Of a DNA stretch of 24,115 nucleotides, positions 14,865 through 22,523 are shown piece after piece. A program made the translations under genes and the position numbers. Each line of letters starts with the position of its first letter. Position 1 is the stretch's first letter. Below the pieces are notes generated by a model. It worked only from the letters and a program-made list of their open reading frames with translations. It was not told the origin of the DNA and searched no databases. Origin of the DNA: CAYYGL01 sp964471235 (GTDB lineage: Bacteria; Calditrichota; Calditrichia; RBG-13-44-9; J075); NCBI GenBank assembly GCA_964471235.1, contig CAYYGL010000063.1, forward strand, positions 1 through 24,115, written 5' to 3'.

Positions 14865-16253
14865 TTAAATATGAATCGGTTCTCCCAATGCGGCATGGGT
14901 AGCTTCCATGATGATTTCGCTGAGTGTGGGATGGGGATGCACCGTCTCCAGAACTTCCAGGTAAGTGGATTCCACCGTTTTTGCCAGCGTTACCTCGGTG
15001 ATGATTTCCGTGGCTTCAGGACCGATGATATGACAGCCCAGCAACTCCCCGTATTTGGCGTCATAGATGATCTTGATAAAGCCTTCCGATTCTCCCATGC
15101 CCAGAGCTTTGCCATTGGCGCGAATCGGAAATTTCCCGATTTTAAGTTCATAGCCGGCTTCCCGGGCTTTCTTTTCCGTCATACCTACGGATGCCACCTG
15201 GGGATGGCAATAGGTGCAGCCGGGAATTGAGTTGTAGTCCAGGGGGATAATCTCCTTACCGGCGAGGTGTTCCATTGCCAGAATACCTTCCCGGGAAGCC
15301 ACGTGCGCCAGCCAGGGCGGACCGATGATATCTCCTATCGCATAAATGTTGGGCACACTGGTTTGATAAAACTCATTTACCTTTATCCAGCCGTTCTCCA
15401 GTTCAATTCCAACCGTTTCCAGACCAATACCTTCCACATTCCCCTGCACCCCAATTGCCATTAACACATATTCCGCCGTCAGGGTTTCCGTTTGTCCATC
15501 CTTATTGAGGGTTAATTTTACATTTTTCTTACCTTTCTCCATCTGCTCCACCCGGGTGGACGTATGGATTTTGATCCCCTGTTTTTTGAAGGATTTTTCC
15601 AATTCCCGGGAGACTTCTTCATCCTCAACCGGCAACACCTGGGGCAGCATTTCCACAATGGTCACGTCGGTGCCCAGGGAGTTAAAGAAATAGGCGAACT
15701 CCACCCCAATGGCACCGGCACCAATCACAACAATTGAAGGGGGTAACGTTTTCATCACCATGGCTTCTTTATAACTGAGCACCCGTTTGCCGTCAAATTC
15801 CATCCCGGGAATCTGGCGTGCCCGGGCGCCGGTGGCGATGAGAAAATTCTCTGCCGTTACCGTTCGCTTTCCCCCTTCATTTAACTCAACTTCAATAGCA
15901 TTCTTGCCGGTTAGGGTTGCCTTTCCCAAAATGGTTTCAATCTTATTCTTCTTCATCAGAAACGCCACCCCTTTGGATAACCGCCCGGCAACATCCCGGC
16001 TGCGTTTGATGATCTTCGGAAAATCGATTGAGGCGTTTTCTACCTGAAATCCATAATTCCCGGAATGTTTGATCAATTCATACACTTCGGCACTGCGCAG
16101 CAGGGCTTTGGTGGGAATACATCCCCAATTTAAACAGATGCCGCCCAGTTCCGCCTTTTCCACAATCGCCACTTTTTTACCCAATTGGGCGGCGCGGATG
16201 GCGGCGACATACCCTCCGGGTCCGGAACCGATTACCACAACATCAAAATCCAT
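14865..16253 (-). CDS. lpdA: Dihydrolipoamide dehydrogenase (E3)
   Basis: From the ATG at 16253 the enzyme is 462 residues. It reoxidises dihydrolipoyl groups on E2 using FAD and NAD. The N-terminal FAD-binding motif GSGPGGYVAAIRAAQLG is at about 10-26. The redox-active disulfide is C40/C45 in GGICLNWGCIPTKALL. The NAD-binding GAGAIGVEFA lies mid-protein, and the C-terminal HPHPTLSEIIMEA carries the catalytic histidine. An in-frame ATG at 16271 would add six residues, but it has no ribosome site, whereas GGAGAA is well spaced for 16253. It is the first gene of the lpdA-lipB-E2 run, 47 bases ahead of lipB, and has its own candidate promoter. Confidence 0.97.
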   Translation of the reverse strand: MDFDVVVIGSGPGGYVAAIRAAQLGKKVAIVEKAELGGICLNWGCIPTKALLRSAEVYELIKHSGNYGFQVENASIDFPKIIKRSRDVAGRLSKGVAFLMKKNKIETILGKATLTGKNAIEVELNEGGKRTVTAENFLIATGARARQIPGMEFDGKRVLSYKEAMVMKTLPPSIVVIGAGAIGVEFAYFFNSLGTDVTIVEMLPQVLPVEDEEVSRELEKSFKKQGIKIHTSTRVEQMEKGKKNVKLTLNKDGQTETLTAEYVLMAIGVQGNVEGIGLETVGIELENGWIKVNEFYQTSVPNIYAIGDIIGPPWLAHVASREGILAMEHLAGKEIIPLDYNSIPGCTYCHPQVASVGMTEKKAREAGYELKIGKFPIRANGKALGMGESEGFIKIIYDAKYGELLGCHIIGPEATEIITEVTLAKTVESTYLEVLETVHPHPTLSEIIMEATHAALGEPIHI

Positions 16254-16259
16254 ATCCGT

Positions 16260-16265
16260 TTCTCC
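16260..16265 (-). promoter_or_regulatory. Shine-Dalgarno that fixes the lpdA start
   Basis: GGAGAA on the minus strand, six bases ahead of the ATG at 16253. It overlaps the codons just after the alternative ATG at 16271, which itself lacks a purine-rich site. Confidence 0.7.
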
Positions 16266-16327
16266 ATTCATTTCAATTTGGATGATCTCATTCCATTACT
16301 TGCAAATGCCAAAATTCGAAAATAACT

Positions 16328-16356
16328 AATTTAGGCATCAAAAGTAGGTTTTTCAA
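16328..16356 (-). promoter_or_regulatory. Candidate sigma-70 promoter of lpdA-lipB-E2
   Basis: On the minus strand: TTGAAA (16356-16351, 5 of 6 matches to the -35 consensus), a 17-base spacer, and TAAATT (16333-16328, 4 of 6 to the -10). The transcript would start near 16321, giving a leader of about 68 bases before the ATG at 16253. No other good pair was seen in this interval. Confidence 0.5.
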
Positions 16357-16553
16357 TGAATAGAAGCAAATGTTTTATCGGTTTATTGAGAATTGGGATA
16401 CAATTGGGTGGATAAGATGTAGGGTTGATGGAATAGGAATTTTGAGAGAGGATGCAGATGACATGGAAAGCACTGAATTTGTACAGGGAAATCGCGGAAT
16501 TCAATATGAAGCGTGTTGCCTCTAACGAAGCAGGCAGGTTAGATTCCGTGCTG

Positions 16554-17462
16554 TTACAACGCCAGGTTAATTTGATGGAGACCGAGCAAGCGGGCAGACA
16601 TCAAAGCGATTAATACCAGAAGCATGAACACATTGATAATTTTGAAGGTGTGACGGAAACTTTCCGGGGTGGGGATACCGGATAATAAACTCCGGCTATT
16701 CCAGAGCAACCAGGCAGCCACCAGAAAAAGGGTAATAATTAATACAACGGATCGGGGGTCGCCGAACAAGGGAATCAGCATGGTGGTGAGTGAGGTGGCG
16801 AGAATCCAGCTAAAGGTAATTTTGGCAAATTTTTTCCGGGAGTAGCGGCTGGTAAGAGTGGGGAAACCGGCGCGTTGATAATCCTCACTGAGATTAGACA
16901 GCAGCAGCCAGTAATGGGGTACCTGCCAGACAAAAAAGAAAAAGGAGATCGCCAGCAGGGGCATTTCCCATAATCCGCCCCCTCCGGCAACCCATCCGAT
17001 GGCAGGCGGAATTGCGCCAATAAGAGCACCGGGAAAAATTGCATAAGGCGTGATCCGCTTTAAAGGCGTATACACGCCATTATACCAGAAAATGTTAAAC
17101 ATGCCCAGCCAGAAGGCAGCCGGATTGGCACCCAGGTAAAGTATTATTCCTCCCAGGGTCATCATTCCCAGCGCACTGAAAAGACCTGCGGCCGGGGTAA
17201 TCCGACCAGCCGGTATGGGACGATGCCGGGTTCGCTTCATCTGTCCGTCGTAGCGGCGTTCCTGGTATTGGTTGAGCGCTGCCGACCCACAGGAAAGCAG
17301 AAAGGTGCCCAGGGTAGGGAAAATTACCCGCCAGGATAATTCCCCGGTCGCCATCACATATCCCAAAACGGTTGACATGGCAACCAGTTGAGATATGCGG
17401 ATCTTGCTCAATTCCATCAGGATGCCAAATCCTGAGGTAATGCTTTGTACGACGGTTCTCAT
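16554..17462 (-). CDS. ctaB: Protoheme IX farnesyltransferase (heme O synthase)
   Basis: A 302-residue UbiA-superfamily prenyltransferase with about nine membrane helices. The first Asp-rich motif region NQYQERRYDGQMKRTRHRP lies near 65-83, and the second conserved region GVYTPLKRITPYAIFPGALI near 128-147. It attaches a farnesyl group to heme b to make heme O, the precursor of the heme A used by A-type oxidases. Its ATG overlaps the ctaC stop as ATGA, so it is translationally coupled to the oxidase operon. No ctaA (heme A synthase) is in the window, so whether heme O is converted to heme A cannot be told here. The ribosome site is weak, consistent with coupling. Confidence 0.95.
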   Translation of the reverse strand: MRTVVQSITSGFGILMELSKIRISQLVAMSTVLGYVMATGELSWRVIFPTLGTFLLSCGSAALNQYQERRYDGQMKRTRHRPIPAGRITPAAGLFSALGMMTLGGIILYLGANPAAFWLGMFNIFWYNGVYTPLKRITPYAIFPGALIGAIPPAIGWVAGGGGLWEMPLLAISFFFFVWQVPHYWLLLSNLSEDYQRAGFPTLTSRYSRKKFAKITFSWILATSLTTMLIPLFGDPRSVVLIITLFLVAAWLLWNSRSLLSGIPTPESFRHTFKIINVFMLLVLIALMSARLLGLHQINLAL

Positions 17463-18409
17463 TTCAATGTCTTTATATAGGCAATGATGTCGTTAATTTC
17501 CGCCTCGGTAACAGATTGCGGGGGCATGGGAATCTTTTCGAAACCGCTCACCTTTTCCGCCTCCGGTTCAAGGATGGAGCGTTTAATATACGCATCATCG
17601 GCGGTTATTTGCTTTGACTGACCATTGGCAATCACGGTGACTTCATGCCCGTACAGTTTAAAGAAGGAAGGACCGACTCTGGGACTCCCATCCACCGAAT
17701 GACAGGCAACGCATCCTTTCGTTTTATACAGCATTTCCCCGCGTTCCGGCGATGGTCCGGCAGACGCCTCTTCCCCTTTCCCGGCAGGGGCGGCGGCAGC
17801 AGCGGGGGTGGTGTTTGCATACCATTGGTCAAACTCTTCCTGGGGAACGGCTTTTACGGCAGACAGCATATAGGAATGCCGATCACCGCAATATTCGGCG
17901 CACATCACATCATATTTTCCGGGTTTGGTCGCCTGAAACCACAAGTAATTCTGAGAGCCGGGCACCGCATCCTGCTTAACCCGGAAAACCGGAATATAAA
18001 AACTGTGCAGCACATCCGCCGACTCGATGGTGACTTTCACCGGTTTTCCCACCGGAACCACCAGGGTATCGGTCTGGAAGCCATTCTCATAAGTAAACAT
18101 CCAGGACCACATCCTTCCCAACACTTTGACATTCATGGCATTATCCGGCACAGTTCGCATGTTTCGAAACCCCTTAAACCCAAAATAAAACATGCTCATT
18201 ACCAGCAGGGTCGGGATAATCGTCCAGAGTACCTCAAGGGTGACACTACCATGAATGTCTTCTGCCTCTTTGTGCTTTTTATGATGGTACTTCACGATAA
18301 AAAAAATCATCGAGAAGACAATCCCCACGAAAAAAATCAGTGAAATGATCAAAATATACAAAAATGCGTTGTCAACTTGTGAAGCGAAGGTTGATAAACC
18401 GGAACCCAT
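17459..18409 (-). CDS. ctaC: Cytochrome c oxidase subunit II with fused cytochrome c (caa3-type)
   Basis: A 316-residue subunit II. Two membrane helices (about 15-40 and 58-79) are followed by a cupredoxin domain with all CuA ligands: H135, C170, E172, C174, H178 and M181 (CAEYCGDRHSYM). A low-complexity Ala/Gly/Glu linker (about 201-220) leads to a C-terminal cytochrome c domain with CVACH at 233-237 and a likely Met ligand at M295 (IPMPPQ). The fused heme makes this a caa3-type oxidase, which receives electrons on its own cytochrome domain, in known cases straight from alternative complex III. AAGGAG precedes the ATG at 18409. No cleavable signal peptide or lipobox is evident. Confidence 0.97.
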   Translation of the reverse strand: MGSGLSTFASQVDNAFLYILIISLIFFVGIVFSMIFFIVKYHHKKHKEAEDIHGSVTLEVLWTIIPTLLVMSMFYFGFKGFRNMRTVPDNAMNVKVLGRMWSWMFTYENGFQTDTLVVPVGKPVKVTIESADVLHSFYIPVFRVKQDAVPGSQNYLWFQATKPGKYDVMCAEYCGDRHSYMLSAVKAVPQEEFDQWYANTTPAAAAAPAGKGEEASAGPSPERGEMLYKTKGCVACHSVDGSPRVGPSFFKLYGHEVTVIANGQSKQITADDAYIKRSILEPEAEKVSGFEKIPMPPQSVTEAEINDIIAYIKTLK

Positions 18410-18429
18410 AATATCTCCTTACCTGAATA

Positions 18430-18720
18430 TTAATATCTGAATAATATATCCGAAAAGGTTAATCCGATAAAAATGAAAAATGTAACGATTAACACACTGA
18501 CCATCAGTTTGAACAGGGGTGGTTCGTATTTCAGATGCATGAAATAATTCATCACCAGCACCGATTTGATGGATGCGATTAAAATTGCCACGGCAACAGC
18601 AATTTGTCTAAGGTCAACACCAGCCACAACCACCGTCAATCCGGTTAAAACCACCAGACCCAACCAGATAAAAATATAGACCGTATAACCAATCGTATGT
18701 GTCGTTTCTTTGTGCTCCAT
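18430..18720 (-). CDS. ctaF: Cytochrome c oxidase subunit IV (prokaryotic COX4 family)
   Basis: A 96-residue protein with three membrane helices (about 10-33, 39-58, 69-92). It contains the family hallmark IASIKSVLVMNYFMHLKYE near 48-66. Subunit IV is a small accessory subunit that stabilises the oxidase. An AAGGAG ribosome site lies ahead of the ATG at 18720, and the gene sits between ctaE (13 bases) and ctaC (20 bases), the standard place. Confidence 0.93.
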   Translation of the reverse strand: MEHKETTHTIGYTVYIFIWLGLVVLTGLTVVVAGVDLRQIAVAVAILIASIKSVLVMNYFMHLKYEPPLFKLMVSVLIVTFFIFIGLTFSDILFRY

Positions 18721-18733
18721 GGGTTGCTCCTTC

Positions 18734-19525
18734 TTAGGTGATCAAGTAAAAGAGTGGAAATAAAAATATCCAGATGATGTCAATTAGATGCCAGTACAAT
18801 CCGGAGTTTTCCAATTTGATAAGATTTCGGGGATCGGTTTTTTCCGGCACCGGTTCGTAGGTAAGGCGCACATCGATGAATTCCACTTTGTCATCGATGT
18901 CGCTTACGACTCCCAATTCATTACCATTATCCGCAATTACGGATAAGCGGGATTTCCCGCGAATGTTTTCCAGGGCTTCAAATGAAATGTGTTCGGTTCG
19001 GACCGGTTTTCGGGCAATAAAATAGAGCATAAAACTCAATATAACCATCCCCACCAATACATGTAATCCATGTAAGCCGGTCATGGTATAATAGAGATTG
19101 AAAAAGACAATTTCTCCGCCGCTGTGTTTTAATAGTTCCGGGGAGCCGGGGTAAATGCCATGATGTATTTTCGCACTCCATTCAAAATATTTATTGATCA
19201 TAAATCCAATCCCAAAGAGGATGGTAATGATCAAGAAGGTAATGGAAAGTTTTCGTTTTCCCCGTTGCAGGGATTCGATGGCAAGTACCACGGTTAAACT
19301 GCTGGTTAACAGGAATAAGGTATTAATAGCGCCGATAAATGTGTTTAACTCTACCGCAGCCGTATGGAATTCCTGGGGATATTTGGTTCGATAAACGCCA
19401 TACAGAATGAACAGTCCCCCAAACAACAAAACTTCCGTAAACAGAAATAACCACATGCCGATTTTCGCGCCGACAAAATCACTGGGATGTTTGTGAGCCA
19501 CAATGGCGTGAGAATGATTGCTCAT
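18734..19525 (-). CDS. ctaE: Cytochrome c oxidase subunit III with an extra loop
   Basis: A 263-residue subunit III. Helices with conserved features are visible: KIGMWLFLFTEVLLFGGLF near 21-39, NTLFLLTSSLTVVLA near 68-82, the FYFT-like region NLYYTMTGLHGLHVLVGM near 143-160, and the last helix YWHLIDIIWIFLFPLFY at 244-260. It stabilises the catalytic subunit and its proton uptake path. Between the last two helices is a soluble insertion of roughly 60 residues (about 175-240), rich in charged residues, where typical bacterial subunit III has a loop of about 20. The ATG at 19525 overlaps the ctaD stop by four bases. Confidence 0.95.
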   Translation of the reverse strand: MSNHSHAIVAHKHPSDFVGAKIGMWLFLFTEVLLFGGLFILYGVYRTKYPQEFHTAAVELNTFIGAINTLFLLTSSLTVVLAIESLQRGKRKLSITFLIITILFGIGFMINKYFEWSAKIHHGIYPGSPELLKHSGGEIVFFNLYYTMTGLHGLHVLVGMVILSFMLYFIARKPVRTEHISFEALENIRGKSRLSVIADNGNELGVVSDIDDKVEFIDVRLTYEPVPEKTDPRNLIKLENSGLYWHLIDIIWIFLFPLFYLIT

Positions 19526-21147
19526 TTGCTTACCTCCACATTATGATCATAGGGACCATGATCGATTTCGGGAATTTCATCGAAATTTTCCGGCGGGGGT
19601 GGGGAAGAAATTTGCCATTCCAGGGTAGTCCCCCCCCAGGGGTTGTTACCGACTCTTTCCCCCTTAAACACCGCCCAGACAACATTACCAATCATCATCA
19701 ACAGACCGGTTACCAGAATCCAGGAGCCGACCGTAATAACGACGTGACCGGTATGAAATTTCGGAAGATGGTCAAAATAGCGGCGGGGCATTCCCTGGTA
19801 GCCAATGATCATCATGGTGAAATACATCATGTTAAATCCGATAATTTGCAGAATGAATGCTGCTACCGCTAATTTTTTCTTGAACATTTTTCCGGACATT
19901 TTGGGAAGCCAATAATACAAGGCGCCGAACAGAGCAAAGCCGGTTCCGCCAAACATGGTGTAGTGAAAGTGACCGACCACAAAATAGGTATCGTGGAGAT
20001 GCACATCCACGCTGAGGGTGCCCAGCATTAAACCGGTAAAGCCGCCAATCATAAAATGGAACAAAAATGCCAGGGCGTATAACATGGGTACTTCCAACAC
20101 GATGGAACCTTTATACAAAGTTGCTACCCAGTTAAATACTTTAATTGCGGTTGGAATCGCCACGAAGAAGGTTAGCAGTGAAAAAACGACACTGGCAGTA
20201 TAGCTTTGCCCGCTGACAAACATGTGGTGCCCCCACACCAGGGAGCCTACCAGGGCAATCGCCAAACTGGAATAGGCGATTAGTTTATACCCGAAAATGG
20301 TTCTCCGGGCAAAGGTGGGAATAATTTCCGAAACAACCCCCATTCCGGGGAGCACCATCAAATAGACTGCCGGGTGAGAATAAATCCAGAAGAGGTGTTG
20401 ATACAAAATCGGATCCCCTCCCATTCCGGGGTCAAAAACACCGATATGAAACACTCTTTCCAGCATTACCAGCAGCAGGGTAATCCCCACCACCGGGGTC
20501 GCTAACACCTGTATCCAGCCGGTGGCATATAATCCCCACACAAAAAGGGACATCCGGAACCAGGTCATTCCCGGTGCCCGCATCTGGTGTACAGTGGTAA
20601 TAAAATTCAATCCGGTGAGAATGGATGAAAAGCCAAGAACAAAAGCTGCCATCACCGCCAACACTACATTCGTTCCGGTTCGAACACTGTAGGGAACATA
20701 GAAGGTCCAACCTGTATCTGCCATGCCGTTTTTGCTAAGGATGGCAAACAACGCCAGAACAGCGCCTGCCAGGTAAAGCCACCAGGAAAGCAGATTTAAA
20801 CGGGGAAACGCAACGTCTTTAGCACCGATATGAATGGGTAAAATAAAATTCCCGAACGTCGCCATGATTCCGGGAATAATAAATAAAAAAATCATGATCA
20901 CCCCATGCAGGGTGAACAACTGGTTGTACGTATGGGGCTGCATCAGGGTCGGTCCCATGGTTAATTGCTCTAAGCGCATAAAAATACCGATGGTAATTGC
21001 AGCCAGAAAAAATACCGAGATGGAAATTAAATACAGAATACCGATCCGTTTATGGTCCGTAGAGAAAATCCAGGCAAAGATACCGCTATGACGCCCCTTT
21101 ACCTCCAGGTAATTTTCTTCGGCACCAACAATCGCATGACTTGCCAT
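19522..21147 (-). CDS. ctaD: Cytochrome c oxidase subunit I, A2-type heme-copper oxidase
   Basis: A 541-residue catalytic subunit with twelve predicted helices. Ligands seen: low-spin heme H81 and H395; high-spin heme H393 (DTYFVVGHFHYTMFGG); CuB H258, H307 and H308; and the cross-linking tyrosine Y262. The helix VI motif is YSHPAVY (256-262) rather than the HPEVY of mitochondrial-type enzymes: the D-channel glutamate is replaced and the adjacent YS pair is present, which defines the A2 subtype known from Rhodothermus marinus. The D-channel entry aspartate is probably D111 (IGAKDVAFPRLN). It reduces oxygen to water and pumps protons. AAAGGAG lies nine bases ahead of the ATG at 21147. It opens the ctaDEFCB operon. 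Confidence 0.97.
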   Translation of the reverse strand: MASHAIVGAEENYLEVKGRHSGIFAWIFSTDHKRIGILYLISISVFFLAAITIGIFMRLEQLTMGPTLMQPHTYNQLFTLHGVIMIFLFIIPGIMATFGNFILPIHIGAKDVAFPRLNLLSWWLYLAGAVLALFAILSKNGMADTGWTFYVPYSVRTGTNVVLAVMAAFVLGFSSILTGLNFITTVHQMRAPGMTWFRMSLFVWGLYATGWIQVLATPVVGITLLLVMLERVFHIGVFDPGMGGDPILYQHLFWIYSHPAVYLMVLPGMGVVSEIIPTFARRTIFGYKLIAYSSLAIALVGSLVWGHHMFVSGQSYTASVVFSLLTFFVAIPTAIKVFNWVATLYKGSIVLEVPMLYALAFLFHFMIGGFTGLMLGTLSVDVHLHDTYFVVGHFHYTMFGGTGFALFGALYYWLPKMSGKMFKKKLAVAAFILQIIGFNMMYFTMMIIGYQGMPRRYFDHLPKFHTGHVVITVGSWILVTGLLMMIGNVVWAVFKGERVGNNPWGGTTLEWQISSPPPPENFDEIPEIDHGPYDHNVEVSK

Positions 21148-21288
21148 AAATAAGAACTCCTTTGTTTATTTTGTTGAATACACCGCTACCATGCCAATGG
21201 CATACGTTCCGGATGCACCGGTAAGGATTTCTGTTTCAGGATATTTTGCAAAAAATAATTGCTTTAATATGAAGCAGCTGGTATCCCG

Positions 21289-22104
21289 CTATTGAACCGG
21301 TTTCCTTTTTTTGTTTTTTCTTAAGGAAATCACAACAACAAATCCCATTGCGAACAATAATGTGATAGATGCGGCAATCTTCAGGATATTAACGACATAT
21401 TTCCTGCCAGCCGGGTCATAACTAAAACAAAACTGCAACACGGTTGCAATAGAAGGTCCGAATCTTTCCTGGGATGCTTCAATTAAAGCCAATTTCAAAT
21501 CAAACGGGTTAAAGGTGATACCGTACAAATAGCGGGCTATTTTACCATCGGGGGATAAAACGATGAGGGCTGCGGGGTGGGCAAAATCGTCGCCGGTCCG
21601 TTTAAACGTAAACCCGACGCTCTGGGTAATCCGGGCGATGTTCGCACTATCGCCGGTTAACCACCACCAGTCGCCATCCAGGATGGGACGTTTTAAGCCT
21701 TTTAAAAAACTTCGTTTCTTTTTCAGTGCCAGGTCTGGCGTTTCATCTTTATTAATACTAATGGTTAACACTTTGAAATCGACTCCCGGGGTCATATCAA
21801 TTCTGTCAACAACTTCCAGCAAACCACCGGTTAAGGGCGTACAGATTCCGGGGCATTGGAAATAAACAAATGATAAGACCGTGGGGCGATCGACCAGGTC
21901 CCGAAGGCGTACCGTATCGCCATATTCGGAACGAAATACTGCATCCAAATCCGCATATTCCCCCAGGTGTTCATTGATGCCAATTACCTCTTTCTGTGCT
22001 GTCTGGGCATGCCCGGGGGCTTCTGCACCAAAAAGGAATAAAAAAATCAGAACAATTAACCAGAAACCAACATGGTTGTGTAAAAATTTTTCAACAAACT
22101 TCAT
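21289..22104 (-). CDS. SCO1/SenC-type CuA assembly protein
   Basis: A 271-residue thioredoxin-fold copper chaperone. An N-terminal signal sequence or anchor ends near GHAQ at 31-34. The copper ligands are C84 and C88 (FQCPGICTPL) and H176 (DDFAHPAA). A C-terminal membrane helix (about 239-261) and a basic tail anchor it in the membrane, with the thioredoxin domain facing the periplasm. SCO proteins deliver copper to, or reduce the cysteines of, the CuA site of subunit II. The gene lies 141 bases ahead of ctaD on the same strand and probably belongs to the oxidase operon. GAGGAGGGG lies upstream of the ATG at 22104, somewhat farther than usual (about 13 bases from AGGAGG). The CRP-like palindrome at 22229-22246 is upstream. 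Confidence 0.94.
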   Translation of the reverse strand: MKFVEKFLHNHVGFWLIVLIFLFLFGAEAPGHAQTAQKEVIGINEHLGEYADLDAVFRSEYGDTVRLRDLVDRPTVLSFVYFQCPGICTPLTGGLLEVVDRIDMTPGVDFKVLTISINKDETPDLALKKKRSFLKGLKRPILDGDWWWLTGDSANIARITQSVGFTFKRTGDDFAHPAALIVLSPDGKIARYLYGITFNPFDLKLALIEASQERFGPSIATVLQFCFSYDPAGRKYVVNILKIAASITLLFAMGFVVVISLRKNKKRKPVQ

Positions 22105-22228
22105 TATAAAAAAGACCCCTCCTCAGAAAAAAGCTGCAAACGCATGATTACTTACTCATACATCAATGACGAAAACCGGTTGTTTGGTAAAACTGAACGT
22201 AACCTGACAAATCCATCAAACATGTTTA

Positions 22229-22246
22229 ATGTGAGAACCTTCACAT
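22229..22246. promoter_or_regulatory. CRP/FNR-family-type palindromic operator upstream of sco1-cta
   Basis: ATGTGAGAACCTTCACAT: perfect 6-bp arms with a 6-base spacer. It contains TGTGA-N6-TCACA, the textbook core of the E. coli CRP site. It lies 125 bases upstream of the SCO1 start, in the only sizeable intergenic region ahead of the oxidase genes. I did not find a convincing -10/-35 pair near it, and the regulator is not in the window. Confidence 0.5.
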
Positions 22247-22257
22247 AAAGCACTAAA

Positions 22258-22269
22258 TTTAACGTTAAA
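22258..22269. repeat. Perfect 12-bp palindrome TTTAACGTTAAA
   Basis: TTTAACGTTAAA lies next to A and T runs, 11 bases beyond the CRP-like site. It could be a second operator or part of a weak AT-rich terminator of the upstream copper ATPase gene. Short AT-rich palindromes arise easily by chance. Confidence 0.25.
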
Positions 22270-22298
22270 AAATTTTTTTTCCAAATCAAAAATGAGTA

Positions 22299-22523
22299 TC
22301 AAAGAAAAATTGTTCCTGCTCTTTCCCCCTCCAGTCGATGTATGCTCCCGGGGGAAACAACTTCGCCCAAAAAGTTGCCCATTGTAAGGGTAATGCGCTG
22401 ATAAGTTAACGGGTAAATGGCGAACGCCGGTATTGGGATAGTATTCTCACCGTGCCTCAGGGTAACCATCTGCCAGACAGCGGCATCTATGAAGCGGTTA
22501 GGGAGGAAACTGCTGCGACGCAT
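22299..22523 (-). CDS. Doubtful small open frame directly after copA
   Basis: A 74-codon frame whose ATG at 22523 follows the copA stop codon immediately and in the same frame (TGA-ATG). No domain, signal peptide or membrane segment is recognisable, and the composition is unremarkable. It could be a translationally coupled small protein, but there is no positive evidence beyond the tight junction, and it may simply be untranslated 3' sequence. It fills most of the space between copA and the palindromes ahead of sco1. Confidence 0.2.
   Translation of the reverse strand: MRRSSFLPNRFIDAAVWQMVTLRHGENTIPIPAFAIYPLTYQRITLTMGNFLGEVVSPGSIHRLEGERAGTIFL

Noticed and set aside
16452..16613. 53-codon plus-strand frame with a GAGAGG-like site, between lpdA and ctaB
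   Set aside because: It overlaps the 3' end of ctaB antisense, has no recognisable domain and is the only plus-strand candidate there; chance is the simpler reading.
21182..21195. ATGCCAATGGCAT dyad between sco1 and ctaD as a terminator or operator
   Set aside because: Only 5-bp arms, no T tract and no match to a known operator; too weak to call.
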